DNA of 64,000 bases from Pseudomonadota bacterium (GTDB taxonomy: Bacteria; Myxococcota_A; Polyangia; Polyangiales; Polyangiaceae): NCBI GenBank assembly GCA_023402175.1, contig JAEXCN010000053.1, forward strand, positions 1 through 64,000. Reading direction: 5' to 3'. Below the pieces are notes generated by a model, which saw only the letters and a list, made by a program, of their open reading frames with translations, ran no database searches and was not told the origin of the DNA. Every line of letters starts with the position of its first letter. Positions within the stretch are counted from its first letter, which is position 1. The position numbers and the translations under genes are program-made. This document shows positions 39,426-47,604 of the stretch, one piece after another.

Positions 39426-41348
39426 TCAGAGCGACTCGAGGTAGCTGACGAGGTCCGCCAGCTGGCTGGTCGTGAGGGTCGACGTCTGACCGTGGCTGTC
39501 ACCACCACCGCCAGGGCCGAAGCGGTCGAGAAGCGTCTTCGCGCGGCCGTCGTGGAGGTACGGTGCGCGCAGTCCTACGCCGAGGAGCGAAGGCACCTGG
39601 AAGACCGCGCCCGTCCCGACGTCGACGCTCTCGTTGTTGGTGAGCTTTTCTCCGGAGTGACAGCCGCTGCAGCCCACCTCTGCGCTTTCGAACAACGTCT
39701 TTCCCCGCGCAGCGGCGGCGGGATTGCGCGCCGGAGAGATGCGAGGCGCAGGCAGGCGCGTCAGATACACGCGAAGCGCATCGAGGCGTGCGTAGTCGAG
39801 ATGAGGACCGCCCATCCGCTTGCCGAAGACGGGACCGCCGAAGCTCTCGATGCTCTCCATGTCGCCGCCCCAGTGGTAGGGCGCCGTGCCGTCGAGCGTG
39901 CCCTCGAGCGTCTGCGTCCGCCGCGTGCCGGTCGAGAAGCTCCAGACGCGACCATCGTCGCCGCCGCCGGGATGACACGACACGCAAGCGATGCCCCTGC
40001 CCGAGTTCGTATGGAAGATGGCGTGGCCCGTGTCCTCGCGGCTCGCACCGCCGAGCGGGATCGTCGTCCACGGGCTACTGCCCGAGGTCGCTCCAACATG
40101 AATCGCGGCGGGCTCGCGCGAGAAGACGACGAGATTGTCGTCCGGAGTGAAGGCGAGGGCGACCGCTTGTCCGTCCGGACTGACGATGGGATCGGCGGGC
40201 TTGTTCGGCACCACGACCGGCGACAGACACGCGGTGCCGTTCCATGTGCCCATCGCGTCCTGGAGCTTCGGAAGCTCCTTGATGTGCCCGTTGCCTGCGG
40301 CGACGACCGTCCAGGTGCCGCCTTGATGCCTGCGGGCCACGTCGACCGGGACGACCGCCTGGCTGAACTTAGCGCGCGGTTCGACGGAGAGACCCGTCTC
40401 GGTCGGCGTGAAGGACGTGATCACCGTCACGACCGGGCCGTTGCACGAATCACCCGCTCCATACGCGCCCGGCGTGGAGACATCGACGGTGTCCGTCCGC
40501 GCCATCTGATGGACGAGCACGGCGCTCTCCGCGCCCGACATCGCAAGCCGCCACCCGACGGACGGCTCCGAGCTATCTCCGCGCGGTCGGGCGGCGCGCG
40601 CCAGGAGAACGCCGTCCGTTCGGCGGACCCGCAGCACCTGCGCGGTTCGAAGGCGGCTCACCAGCAGGTCCGCGCCGATGACGACGACGTCGCGCAGGTC
40701 GCTGTCGATCCGCGTGAGGAGGTGTGCCGTGCCGACGGGATCCGTGGGCAACGTGACGATCTCGCCGCCGGTGCAAGCGACGTAGAGATCGGCTCCGCTG
40801 CGCGCGATGCCCTTCGGCGCAACACAGACGGGCCGGCGAGCGACGACGGCTGCTGATGCGAGATCGATCGTGGCGACCTCGCCGGCACGTTCGAGCACGA
40901 CGTGCACGCGGTTCGAGTCGTCCATCGTGAGCCGCCCGGGCTCGTCTCCTGCAGCGAGCGGGACGAGCGTCGCTTCCTTCGTCGCGAGATTGACGATCGC
41001 GATGCGGTCCCGGTCCGTGTCGGTCGCGATCGCTGTCGCGCCGTCGTCCGAGATGACGAGGCTTGCCGCGCCGAGCGACGGTGGGGCGCTGTCGAGCGTC
41101 ACCGTCTCGCCGAAGTCCGGCGCCGCCCCGGGCGGCAGGGGCGGCGCAGTCGCTGGTGCGGGCCCGTCCGAGCCTGGTCTATCGAATCGGTCCCACGGTG
41201 GATCAGAAGAAGGGGCGGGCGCGACTCGCTCCGAGCGGAGTCCGGGATAGTCGCCCCCTCCGGTGCATGCAGCGGCCGTCACGACGAGGGTGAGGAGAAG
41301 CGGTGTACGACCACCGCGCACCCCACGGGAGATGGTTCGCTGGCGCAT
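39426..41348 (-). CDS. Beta-propeller lipoprotein with di-haem cytochrome c domain
   Basis: 640 residues from ATG 41348. A lipobox (LTLVVTAAAC) is followed by a Pro-rich linker, then a YVTN/lactonase-like propeller (about 80-430; LVISDDGATAIATDTDRDRIAI). The C-terminal domain has two c-type haem sites: CVSCH (Cys455) and CSGCH (Cys560), with GTAPYHWGGDMES between them as in di-haem peroxidase/MauG relatives, and LHDGRAKTLLDRF near the end. It would act outside the cytoplasm as an electron carrier or redox enzyme; haem attachment needs the Ccm/Ccs system. A similar fusion of propeller and cytochrome occurs widely in myxobacteria. The partner is unknown. Confidence 0.82.
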   Translation of the reverse strand: MRQRTISRGVRGGRTPLLLTLVVTAAACTGGGDYPGLRSERVAPAPSSDPPWDRFDRPGSDGPAPATAPPLPPGAAPDFGETVTLDSAPPSLGAASLVISDDGATAIATDTDRDRIAIVNLATKEATLVPLAAGDEPGRLTMDDSNRVHVVLERAGEVATIDLASAAVVARRPVCVAPKGIARSGADLYVACTGGEIVTLPTDPVGTAHLLTRIDSDLRDVVVIGADLLVSRLRTAQVLRVRRTDGVLLARAARPRGDSSEPSVGWRLAMSGAESAVLVHQMARTDTVDVSTPGAYGAGDSCNGPVVTVITSFTPTETGLSVEPRAKFSQAVVPVDVARRHQGGTWTVVAAGNGHIKELPKLQDAMGTWNGTACLSPVVVPNKPADPIVSPDGQAVALAFTPDDNLVVFSREPAAIHVGATSGSSPWTTIPLGGASREDTGHAIFHTNSGRGIACVSCHPGGGDDGRVWSFSTGTRRTQTLEGTLDGTAPYHWGGDMESIESFGGPVFGKRMGGPHLDYARLDALRVYLTRLPAPRISPARNPAAAARGKTLFESAEVGCSGCHSGEKLTNNESVDVGTGAVFQVPSLLGVGLRAPYLHDGRAKTLLDRFGPGGGGDSHGQTSTLTTSQLADLVSYLESL

Positions 41349-41780
41349 GGGGCGGACTGCCAAGCAATGCTCGAGCCATCAGCCAACCTCGCGATCGATC
41401 ACGAGCGACGGCCGACGGACCGAGACACCGCTGCCAGACCTGGCACACCTCGCGTGCGGATCGTGACGCTCGACTCGGAATCACCGCAGCGCTTTGCCGG
41501 TGTCGCCGTTCCTCCGGGTGAGACGACCGCGCCACGCGCGGCGATCCTCGTCACGCTCATCCTCTTCGGCGTCATCGTGCGTACACGCTCCGGGTCGTCG
41601 AAGCGTGCCAGCTGCGCACGGACAGTCCCGAGCCGTCGAGCCAAGCCGATCCGCCGTTTGCCGTCTCTCCGCCGTGGTGCGGTCGGCTTCGCGCCGCCGT
41701 CGTCGACTCAGGACGACACGTCGAGCACGGTCGTCAGCAGCTCGGCTCTTCTGCGCAGCCGTACCGGCAGCGGCTCGATG
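41349..41780. other. Intergenic region before the decayed histidine kinase
   Basis: About 430 bp between the propeller-cytochrome start and the recognisable histidine-kinase remnant. Frames here translate to arginine/serine-rich strings without protein character. It may hold more of the decayed kinase, beyond recognition, and the cytochrome gene promoter. No repeat or RNA gene was seen. Confidence 0.35.
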
Positions 41781-41784
41781 CCGC

Positions 41785-41977
41785 GAAGAAGACCAGGCGC
41801 GCATCTTGAAGCTTCGAGGACGCGTCTCCGCGAAACAACTCTGTCGGGCTCGGGCTCGGGCTCGCGCTCGCGGTCGTTCGCCAGATCGTCGAGGCGATGG
41901 GCGGAACGATCTTCGTCACGAGTGAGCTTGGTGAGGGATCCACGTTCGTCGTGGAGTGGCCGAGGATTGCCGCATGA
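41785..41977 (+). pseudogene. Frameshifted 3' remnant of a histidine kinase
   Basis: The last 45 codons (41840-41977) encode SVGLGLGLALAVVRQIVEAM and then TSELGEGSTFVVEWPRIAA, the G2 box and final strand of a HATPase domain, ending in a stop that overlaps the response-regulator ATG. In this frame a TGA occurs at 41807. Just upstream, in another frame (41785-41842), REEDQARILKLRGRVSAKQ looks like the preceding F-box region. One frameshift near 41825-41840 therefore separates them. Nothing resembling HisKA or the rest of a HATPase domain was recognised further 5', so the gene is truncated as well. Confidence 0.6.
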
Positions 41978-42351
41978 GACCGCGTGTACTGGTCGTCGAG
42001 GATGACAGCGATCTCCGCGAGATCGTGTGCGAGGTGCTCGAGAACGCCGGTTACGACTCGATCGCGGCCGCGGGCGGTGAAGAGGCGCTCGCGGTGCTCC
42101 ACCGACCGGAGCACGCCGATCTGATCCTGCTCGATCTCACGATGCCGGGGATGAGCGGCTTCGAGCTACGCGAGCGTCTGCTCGACACGCCCGAGCTGCG
42201 GTCGATCCCGGTCGTCGTCATGACGGCGAGCCGCAAGTTCGATCCGTCGACGCTCTGTCCTGCCGGTGTCCTGCTGAAGCCGCTGGACACGACCCAGCTC
42301 CTCGACGCGATCGACAAGGTGCTTCCGAGCGAACACCAGGCGCACGCATGA
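41974..42351 (+). CDS. Single-domain response regulator (receiver only)
   Basis: 125 residues from ATG 41974, overlapping the stop of the kinase remnant by ATGA. It is a CheY-like receiver: acidic pair in VLVVEDDSDL, phosphoacceptor Asp in LILLDLTMPGMSG (about residue 53), Thr/Ser in VVVMTASR and the conserved Lys in GVLLKPLD. There is no output domain, so it acts by protein contact. Its likely cognate kinase is the decayed gene just upstream, leaving it as an orphan, unless another kinase feeds it. Confidence 0.9.
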   Translation: MRPRVLVVEDDSDLREIVCEVLENAGYDSIAAAGGEEALAVLHRPEHADLILLDLTMPGMSGFELRERLLDTPELRSIPVVVMTASRKFDPSTLCPAGVLLKPLDTTQLLDAIDKVLPSEHQAHA

Positions 42352-42407
42352 GGCGCGGTCTGCGACGCGTTCGGAGCGTCTGGGAACGGCGCCTCTAAGC
42401 GCCGCCT

Positions 42408-44126
42408 TCACTCGTCGCCGAGCTCGGCGAAGTTGGCAATGTTCCAAGGCCGCCAAACGGAATTGTCGTTGGCGTCCTTCACGTAGACAACGCCACCTTT
42501 GTCGAGCGTCTTGTCCTTCTTCAGCTCGGCCTTCACGTTCGCTTCGGCGCTCGCGACGATCAGCGCCGCCTCGCTCGCCTGAATCGCGTCGTCGGCCGCC
42601 TTCTTGAGGATCTCGCGCCCTTCCTCTGGAGCAGCCGTCAACGCTTCGATCTTCGTCGCCGGGTCCACGTCGGCTTTGCCGATCTCCTTCACCACGAGAT
42701 CCGTGTGGGCCTTCTCGTGCGCCTTCACCTGCTTGATGAGCAGGTCGATGTCGCAGGTGACGCCGGCAGGACAGTAGTTCTTGTTGTGCCGCACCGTCTC
42801 GCTGCTCGTGTTCATCAGCTCGGCCTGGACGAATGCGCTCCGGTGGATCTCGAGCTTGTTCTCCTTCACGTACCACCAGCCGTGGAAAGGCCCTTTCGGA
42901 TCGTTGATCGTGCCGAGGGTGTACCCCTCGTCCTCCCAGCTCGGAGGAACGGCGACCTTGCGATGGATCCAGTGGTTCGGCAGGTCTTGCGGGTCGGACA
43001 CCGCACCGTCTGCCGCGCAGTAGTTCCGACCCAGGAACGTGCCACCCGAGCTCGGGTGCCGAAGCGCAATCCCGGAATACGCGACGAAGTTCGTCTGCCG
43101 ATTCACCTTCGTCTTCCAGCTTCGTTTCTGGAACGGAACCGGGGCGCTCGTCGAATCCGAAGCACCGCCCGATGAGGAGCCGGCGAGTGGCGAAAGCGTT
43201 CGCGGCGAGACCGCGCGGGACGACGTGTTCACGCTGCCAGGTGAACCCTCGCGGACCGTGAGCTCGGCTTCCATCGGGCAGAGGATCTTCACCTCGACGA
43301 TCCGTTCGTTGTACGTCTTCGTCGGAACGCCGGGCGGACACGAGGGCGACGGACGCAACACCCACTCGTAGCTGTCGATCCGCCAAGCGGGCGTCGAGCG
43401 TGAACCGTCGAGGACGGCGGTCTCTCCCGCCCAGTTGACCTGCGTGATGTCGGCGACGGCCTTCAGCTTGTCCGCCAGGAGCACGCGCTGAACCGTGTCC
43501 GTGACGTGGCGTGTGACACGCCCCGTGCACTCCGGATTCATCTCCGTCTCGGTCTCACGCGTGTTCGTCGCGGTGTCGCCGACGAACGTCATTCCTCCGA
43601 ACAGATCACTCGCTGTCGACCCCAGGCCGCGGAGCGCCTCGAGGTCCTCTCCACCGGAGAGCTCGTTCGCGGCCGAGCCGTAAATCTCGGGATCGAGCCT
43701 GAAGGGCGACCATCGCCAGTCCGTCGTGTTCAGGTTGAAGACGATGTTCTCGTCGTTCTCACCGAAGAGGCTCGCCGTCGCCTCGAGGTCCCCAGACACA
43801 TTGACGGTATCCTGAATCGGCTCGGTGTTGAGGCAGTTCGCGGCCGTGTACGTCATCGTGCCCGAATACGTGCCCCGCCCGATGTACGAGCCGGGCTCGT
43901 TCGGATCCGGTCCGAGCTCCGCACGGTAGGTGAGCTCGCCGAGCTTTCCGAGCTTGTCGGAATTCGTCACGACGGTCTGCGTGATGACGAGGTTGTAGAG
44001 CCTGCCCGACCCCACGGCCGGTCCGTCGTTCAGCCCACTGTCGTCGGATCCCGGTCCCGAGCTGCACGAGGCCAGACCCACCAAGCAGCAAGACAGAAGG
44101 AAGCCGCGGAAGCTCGAAGAAATCAT
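42408..44126 (-). CDS. Lipoprotein with PKD-like segment and HExxH motif
   Basis: 572 residues from ATG 44126, giving the lipobox VGLASC and a Ser/Gly/Asp linker. A beta-rich N-terminal part contains AVLDGSRSTPAWRIDSYEW, typical of PKD-like Ig folds. A middle region has several CAADG/CPAG cysteines. Near the C-terminus VKAHEKAHTDLVVKEIG carries HEKAH (His470, Glu471, His474), the zinc-peptidase HExxH pattern, followed by helical Ala/Glu-rich sequence. If real, this is a surface-anchored metallopeptidase; the third zinc ligand was not identified and the motif could be chance. Unknown family. Confidence 0.65.
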   Translation of the reverse strand: MISSSFRGFLLSCCLVGLASCSSGPGSDDSGLNDGPAVGSGRLYNLVITQTVVTNSDKLGKLGELTYRAELGPDPNEPGSYIGRGTYSGTMTYTAANCLNTEPIQDTVNVSGDLEATASLFGENDENIVFNLNTTDWRWSPFRLDPEIYGSAANELSGGEDLEALRGLGSTASDLFGGMTFVGDTATNTRETETEMNPECTGRVTRHVTDTVQRVLLADKLKAVADITQVNWAGETAVLDGSRSTPAWRIDSYEWVLRPSPSCPPGVPTKTYNERIVEVKILCPMEAELTVREGSPGSVNTSSRAVSPRTLSPLAGSSSGGASDSTSAPVPFQKRSWKTKVNRQTNFVAYSGIALRHPSSGGTFLGRNYCAADGAVSDPQDLPNHWIHRKVAVPPSWEDEGYTLGTINDPKGPFHGWWYVKENKLEIHRSAFVQAELMNTSSETVRHNKNYCPAGVTCDIDLLIKQVKAHEKAHTDLVVKEIGKADVDPATKIEALTAAPEEGREILKKAADDAIQASEAALIVASAEANVKAELKKDKTLDKGGVVYVKDANDNSVWRPWNIANFAELGDE

Positions 44127-44305
44127 GCAAGTTCCCAAGTCCTAGCGCGGAACCCATCGCGCCGCAGGTCGCCCGGTCGGACGACACTCGACGCGCGACG
44201 ACGCTGGACGCGTGTCGAGGCCACAGGTGTCAAAACACGCCGCAAGGCTGCTTGATCACCACAAAGCGATCGCCGCATCACTTCGATCCTGTTTTTCCCT
44301 GCGCG

Positions 44306-45604
44306 TCAGCCGGGCGACAGGTACTGCATGTCGACCCAGTGCTGCTGGCCGTCGGGGAAGACGACGAGGCACTGCGAGCCGCTCACCTGGCTCACCGTCG
44401 CGGGATAACGCTGGCCGTTCGACCACGTCACCTGCACACGCGAGCCCGGCATGTATCCGAACGAATACGGGTAGGCCGCGGCCTGAGGCGGCTGCCCCAT
44501 CGCATGCGCGGGATAGCCCCATCCCGCTGCACCCGGCTGCTGCTGCTGAGCATACGGCGAGGGCTGCGCGTAAGAAGCGTTGTACGGCACGCCTGGCTGG
44601 GCCATCGGAGGCTGGCCCATGGCGGCGTTCGGCGGTTGATGCATCGCGCTCGGTGGCTGATGCACCGCGCTCGGTGGTTGATGCATTGCGCTCGGTGGCT
44701 GATGCACGGCGCTCGGCGGTTGATGCACCGCGCTCGGTGGTTGATGCATTGCGCTCGGTGGCTGATGCATCGCGCTCGGTGGCTGATGCATCGCGCTCGC
44801 CGGCTGCGCTGTCGCTGCCGGTGGCTGCATCGCACCGGGATGGATGCTCGGTGCGCTCCCGCTCGTGGCGACGGCGCTCGCCGGTTGCATCGGTCCACTT
44901 CCCTGCGCTGTGCTCTCGATGTTCTGGGGGGTCGACGGCGTCGCGGCGTGCGGCGACGCTCCTGCGCTCGGAGCGCCTGGCAGCTTGCCGCCGAAGTCCA
45001 TCGCAACCGTGCGCGGAGGCGCTTTCTTCGCGGCAGCAGCTTCCTGCGAGGGGACCTGCGACGGAACAATCGGCTCGCCCGGCGTCGGCAGCCGATGGGG
45101 CGCGCCCGGCATGAGCTGCGTGCCCGGCTTCTTCGGGCGCGCTGGCGGCGGAGGCGGCGCGACCGAAGGGCGCTCTTTCTCGATGGCGTTCCCGATGACG
45201 TGCTGGAACGCGTCACGCTGCGAGATCGCGTTGCTCACCGCGAGAGGAGAGACGTGCGAGGGCTGCGCGCCTTCGACGAGCGGCGGCTTCGATGCCGACC
45301 TCTTCGTCTCGTCCTCGACGCGCTCGCGCGGAGAGGCGGATAGGCTCGGGGGCGCCGTCGCGGCGAACGGATCGGGCGTGCTCGGCGATGCGGTCACCGC
45401 GAACGGGTTGACCGAGGCGTTCGGGGCCACGCCCGCCGGAACGCTGACGACGTTGACGTTCGACGACGGGCTCGCCGGCGCAGCTGCGGAGACGTTCGCG
45501 CTCGGGCGGTGATCGGCCGACGGCGGGTTGACCGGAGCGCCGCAGGCCGCGCAGAATTTCGCCGACCCGATCAGCTCAGCGCTGCACTTCGCGCAATTCC
45601 CCAT
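44306..45604 (-). CDS. Zinc-ribbon protein with heptapeptide repeats and C-terminal Tudor-like domain
   Basis: 432 residues from ATG 45604. The N-terminus CAKCSAELIGSAKFCAAC is a double CxxC zinc ribbon. A long disordered Pro/Ala/Ser/Val region follows, including eight tandem copies of M/V-HQPPSA, then Gln/Tyr/Gly-rich sequence. The last 45 residues (RVQVTWSNGQRYPATVSQV, CLVVFPDGQQHWVDMQYLS) resemble an agenet/Tudor-like barrel that binds peptides or nucleic acid. It has no membrane span and is probably cytoplasmic. The same overall layout (zinc ribbon, Pro/Gln linker, Tudor-like end) occurs in other myxobacterial proteins of unknown role. Confidence 0.75.
   Translation of the reverse strand: MGNCAKCSAELIGSAKFCAACGAPVNPPSADHRPSANVSAAAPASPSSNVNVVSVPAGVAPNASVNPFAVTASPSTPDPFAATAPPSLSASPRERVEDETKRSASKPPLVEGAQPSHVSPLAVSNAISQRDAFQHVIGNAIEKERPSVAPPPPPARPKKPGTQLMPGAPHRLPTPGEPIVPSQVPSQEAAAAKKAPPRTVAMDFGGKLPGAPSAGASPHAATPSTPQNIESTAQGSGPMQPASAVATSGSAPSIHPGAMQPPAATAQPASAMHQPPSAMHQPPSAMHQPPSAVHQPPSAVHQPPSAMHQPPSAVHQPPSAMHQPPNAAMGQPPMAQPGVPYNASYAQPSPYAQQQQPGAAGWGYPAHAMGQPPQAAAYPYSFGYMPGSRVQVTWSNGQRYPATVSQVSGSQCLVVFPDGQQHWVDMQYLSPG
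44624..44791 (-). repeat. Eight 21-bp tandem repeats
   Basis: Eight head-to-tail copies encoding MHQPPSA or VHQPPSA (the last copy MHQPPNA) on the minus strand. The units differ by one or two bases each. All are in frame with the zinc-ribbon gene, so copy number can change without frameshift. Confidence 0.9.
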
Positions 45605-45693
45605 GGCAGGCCCTCCATGTTGGGTCACCTCGCCCGATCGCACAAGAGCGAGGGAGTTTCGCGCATTTCATCCCGCGCTCGCGTGACGTTTTC

Positions 45694-45830
45694 CACGAAC
45701 GCTGCTTGCGCTCGGACTTCGCCTTCGGCGCTGTCCCCGGGATGGCGGGCCATCCGTCGGTTCGTGGTCCTCTCACGAACGCCGCTTGCGTTCGGTCTTC
45801 GGCTTCGGCGCTGTCCCCGGCATGGCGACG
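45694..45830 (-). repeat. Two-copy 80-bp-period repeat at the end of the methyltransferase gene
   Basis: Sequence at 45774-45830 (encoding PGTAPKPKTERKRRS, the last residues of the methyltransferase) recurs with a few changes at 45694-45750. The offset is 80 bp, so the second copy is out of frame with the gene and lies beyond its stop. The copy would read PGTAPKAKSERKQRS in another frame. Confidence 0.75.
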
Positions 45831-47509
45831 ATCCGCCGCTTCGGCTCGTGCTCCTTCTTGGGCGCCTTCTTCGCCTCGCGCTCGGCTCGTTTCACGTACA
45901 CCGCGAGCTCGGCGGAGAAGCCGCTCATGTCGACGGTGAACGCGCGTTCGACGACCAAGCCCGCTGCCGCTGCGCGTTCGCGAATGCGACGCGGCTCGGG
46001 GACGAGCCACACGAGCGCGCCGCCCGGCACGAGCACGCGCGCGGCGTGCGAGACGAAGCGCTCGAGCAGATCGGTATGCGTCCCGCGATGCACGCGACGT
46101 CCCATCGGAGGGTTCGTCACGATCAGGGTCACGCCCTCGGGCGCGTACGCGCAGGCGTCGCCAAGTTCGACGGTCGCGTTCGCGACAGCGGCACGTGCGA
46201 GGTTGGAGCGCGCCGCGACGACGGCGCTTGAATCCGTGTCGGTGCCGACGAGCCGCTCGTACGGACCGAGCCGTGCCCGCTCGACGAGCTCGGCTCCGGC
46301 CCCGACGAATGGATCCCAGACGACGTCGTCGTTGCTGCGCGGAGCGACACGCGCGAGGGCGGCCGCGATCGTCGGATGCGAGGACGCCGGAACGAGGTGC
46401 TCGCGGTAGGCGAAGCGTTCATCCTCGTATCCGCGAGGCACGAGCTCGATCTTCACCTTCGGCCCCGCGTCGTCGACGACGACCTCCCATGGGCTCGACT
46501 TCGGATCGTTGAGGAGATCGCGGCCGGAAGCGCGAATGCGTTCGGCGATGGTCCACATGACCGCGCGCTTGTGACCGCCGCGCGAGAGCTCGACGCGGAA
46601 GCGGATCGGCGCGCTTTCCGGGCGTGAGGTGAACGCATGAAAGACGTCGATCGCCGCGGTGGACTCGATCGCACGGACGATGTCCTCCGCGAGATCGTCT
46701 CCCTTGTCGATCGGGTCGAGCGGGAACCCCATGTGCGTCGCGGTCCGGATCGCGAGCGCCGTTGCGAGCGGTCCCGAGAGCGTTGCTTCGATGATCCCCG
46801 GCGCGACGAATCGAGCTCTGCCGAAGCGCGAGCCGAGCTCCTCCTTCAGGACGTCTTCGAGCCCGGAACGCGTGTGGAACCAGATCCGCAGAGCTCCTTC
46901 GTGGGTGCGCCCGGGATCGATCACGTCCGGTCTCTCTCGCGCGAGCTCTCGCTCGGCGATCACGGACGCCCTGCCATGCTCCCCGCCGGCGAGGCGAGCT
47001 CGTGCGGCCTCTCCGCCCATCTTTCCGAGGGAGATGGCGAGCGCGCGCTTGTCGTCGTCGTCGGTCGCGCCATCGAAGGCGCTCGCGAGCGCAGTCACGA
47101 CGGCGTCGGTGCGCTCGACGTTCCCGAGCGCGCGCGCGGCGGCCCGACGTGTCTTCGGATCGGAGTCGCCGAGCGCTTCGACGAGCCATGCGAGCGCGAC
47201 GCCCTCCGGGTCGCGCTTCTCCTGCGCGAGCCGACCGGCGAGCCGCGTGAGCCGACCACGCGCCGGTCGCTCTGCCGTGCGCGCGCGCGCGACGCTCTCC
47301 TTCGCGACCTTCGCGGCGTATTGCGCTTCGATGCGGAGGATCGCCCGCTCGGCGTGTTTGGCGACCTCCTCGTCGTCGTGCCCGAGCAGGTCGAGCAGCT
47401 CGCCGAGTCGGCGGACCGAGGGAGTGAACCCGGGATCGGCGACCTTCGTCGCAAGGTCAGCCGTTGCTTCCGGCGTCGTACCCGCGGGGGCTTGCTTCGA
47501 AGTCGCCAT
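45773..47509 (-). CDS. HEAT-repeat/THUMP/RlmL-type RNA methyltransferase
   Basis: 578 residues. The N-terminal 190 residues are HEAT-like helical repeats (LVEALGDSDPKTRRAAARALGNV, ALAISLGKMGGEAARARL). A THUMP-like domain follows (about 210-320; RIWFHTRSGLEDVLKEEL) and then a Rossmann methyltransferase: DPFVGAGAEL (SAM site) and TNPPMGRR (Asn466, catalytic NPP-type tetrad). This is the UPF0020/Trm14/RlmL group making N2-methylguanosine in tRNA or 23S rRNA. The HEAT fusion is unusual. The tail is Lys/Arg-rich (RKRRS), as for RNA binding. Cytoplasmic. RNA target not determinable. Confidence 0.85.
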   Translation of the reverse strand: MATSKQAPAGTTPEATADLATKVADPGFTPSVRRLGELLDLLGHDDEEVAKHAERAILRIEAQYAAKVAKESVARARTAERPARGRLTRLAGRLAQEKRDPEGVALAWLVEALGDSDPKTRRAAARALGNVERTDAVVTALASAFDGATDDDDKRALAISLGKMGGEAARARLAGGEHGRASVIAERELARERPDVIDPGRTHEGALRIWFHTRSGLEDVLKEELGSRFGRARFVAPGIIEATLSGPLATALAIRTATHMGFPLDPIDKGDDLAEDIVRAIESTAAIDVFHAFTSRPESAPIRFRVELSRGGHKRAVMWTIAERIRASGRDLLNDPKSSPWEVVVDDAGPKVKIELVPRGYEDERFAYREHLVPASSHPTIAAALARVAPRSNDDVVWDPFVGAGAELVERARLGPYERLVGTDTDSSAVVAARSNLARAAVANATVELGDACAYAPEGVTLIVTNPPMGRRVHRGTHTDLLERFVSHAARVLVPGGALVWLVPEPRRIRERAAAAGLVVERAFTVDMSGFSAELAVYVKRAEREAKKAPKKEHEPKRRIVAMPGTAPKPKTERKRRS

Positions 47510-47604
47510 GATCCCATTGCTTTACACGACCTGGCCGATGGCGTGTGAACCCGCGTAACCGCCGAGGGTCCTCGAGCGTAACCTCTCCAGGAGAAGCCAA
47601 GATC

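Noticed and set aside
41481..41804. A minus-strand 107-codon frame between the cytochrome gene and the response regulator
   Set aside because: Arg/Ala-rich without motif or ribosome-binding site; the opposite strand carries the histidine-kinase remnant.
44624..44791. Regular 21-bp repeats considered as a CRISPR-like array
   Set aside because: Units are contiguous with no spacers and encode an in-frame heptapeptide; no cas gene nearby.
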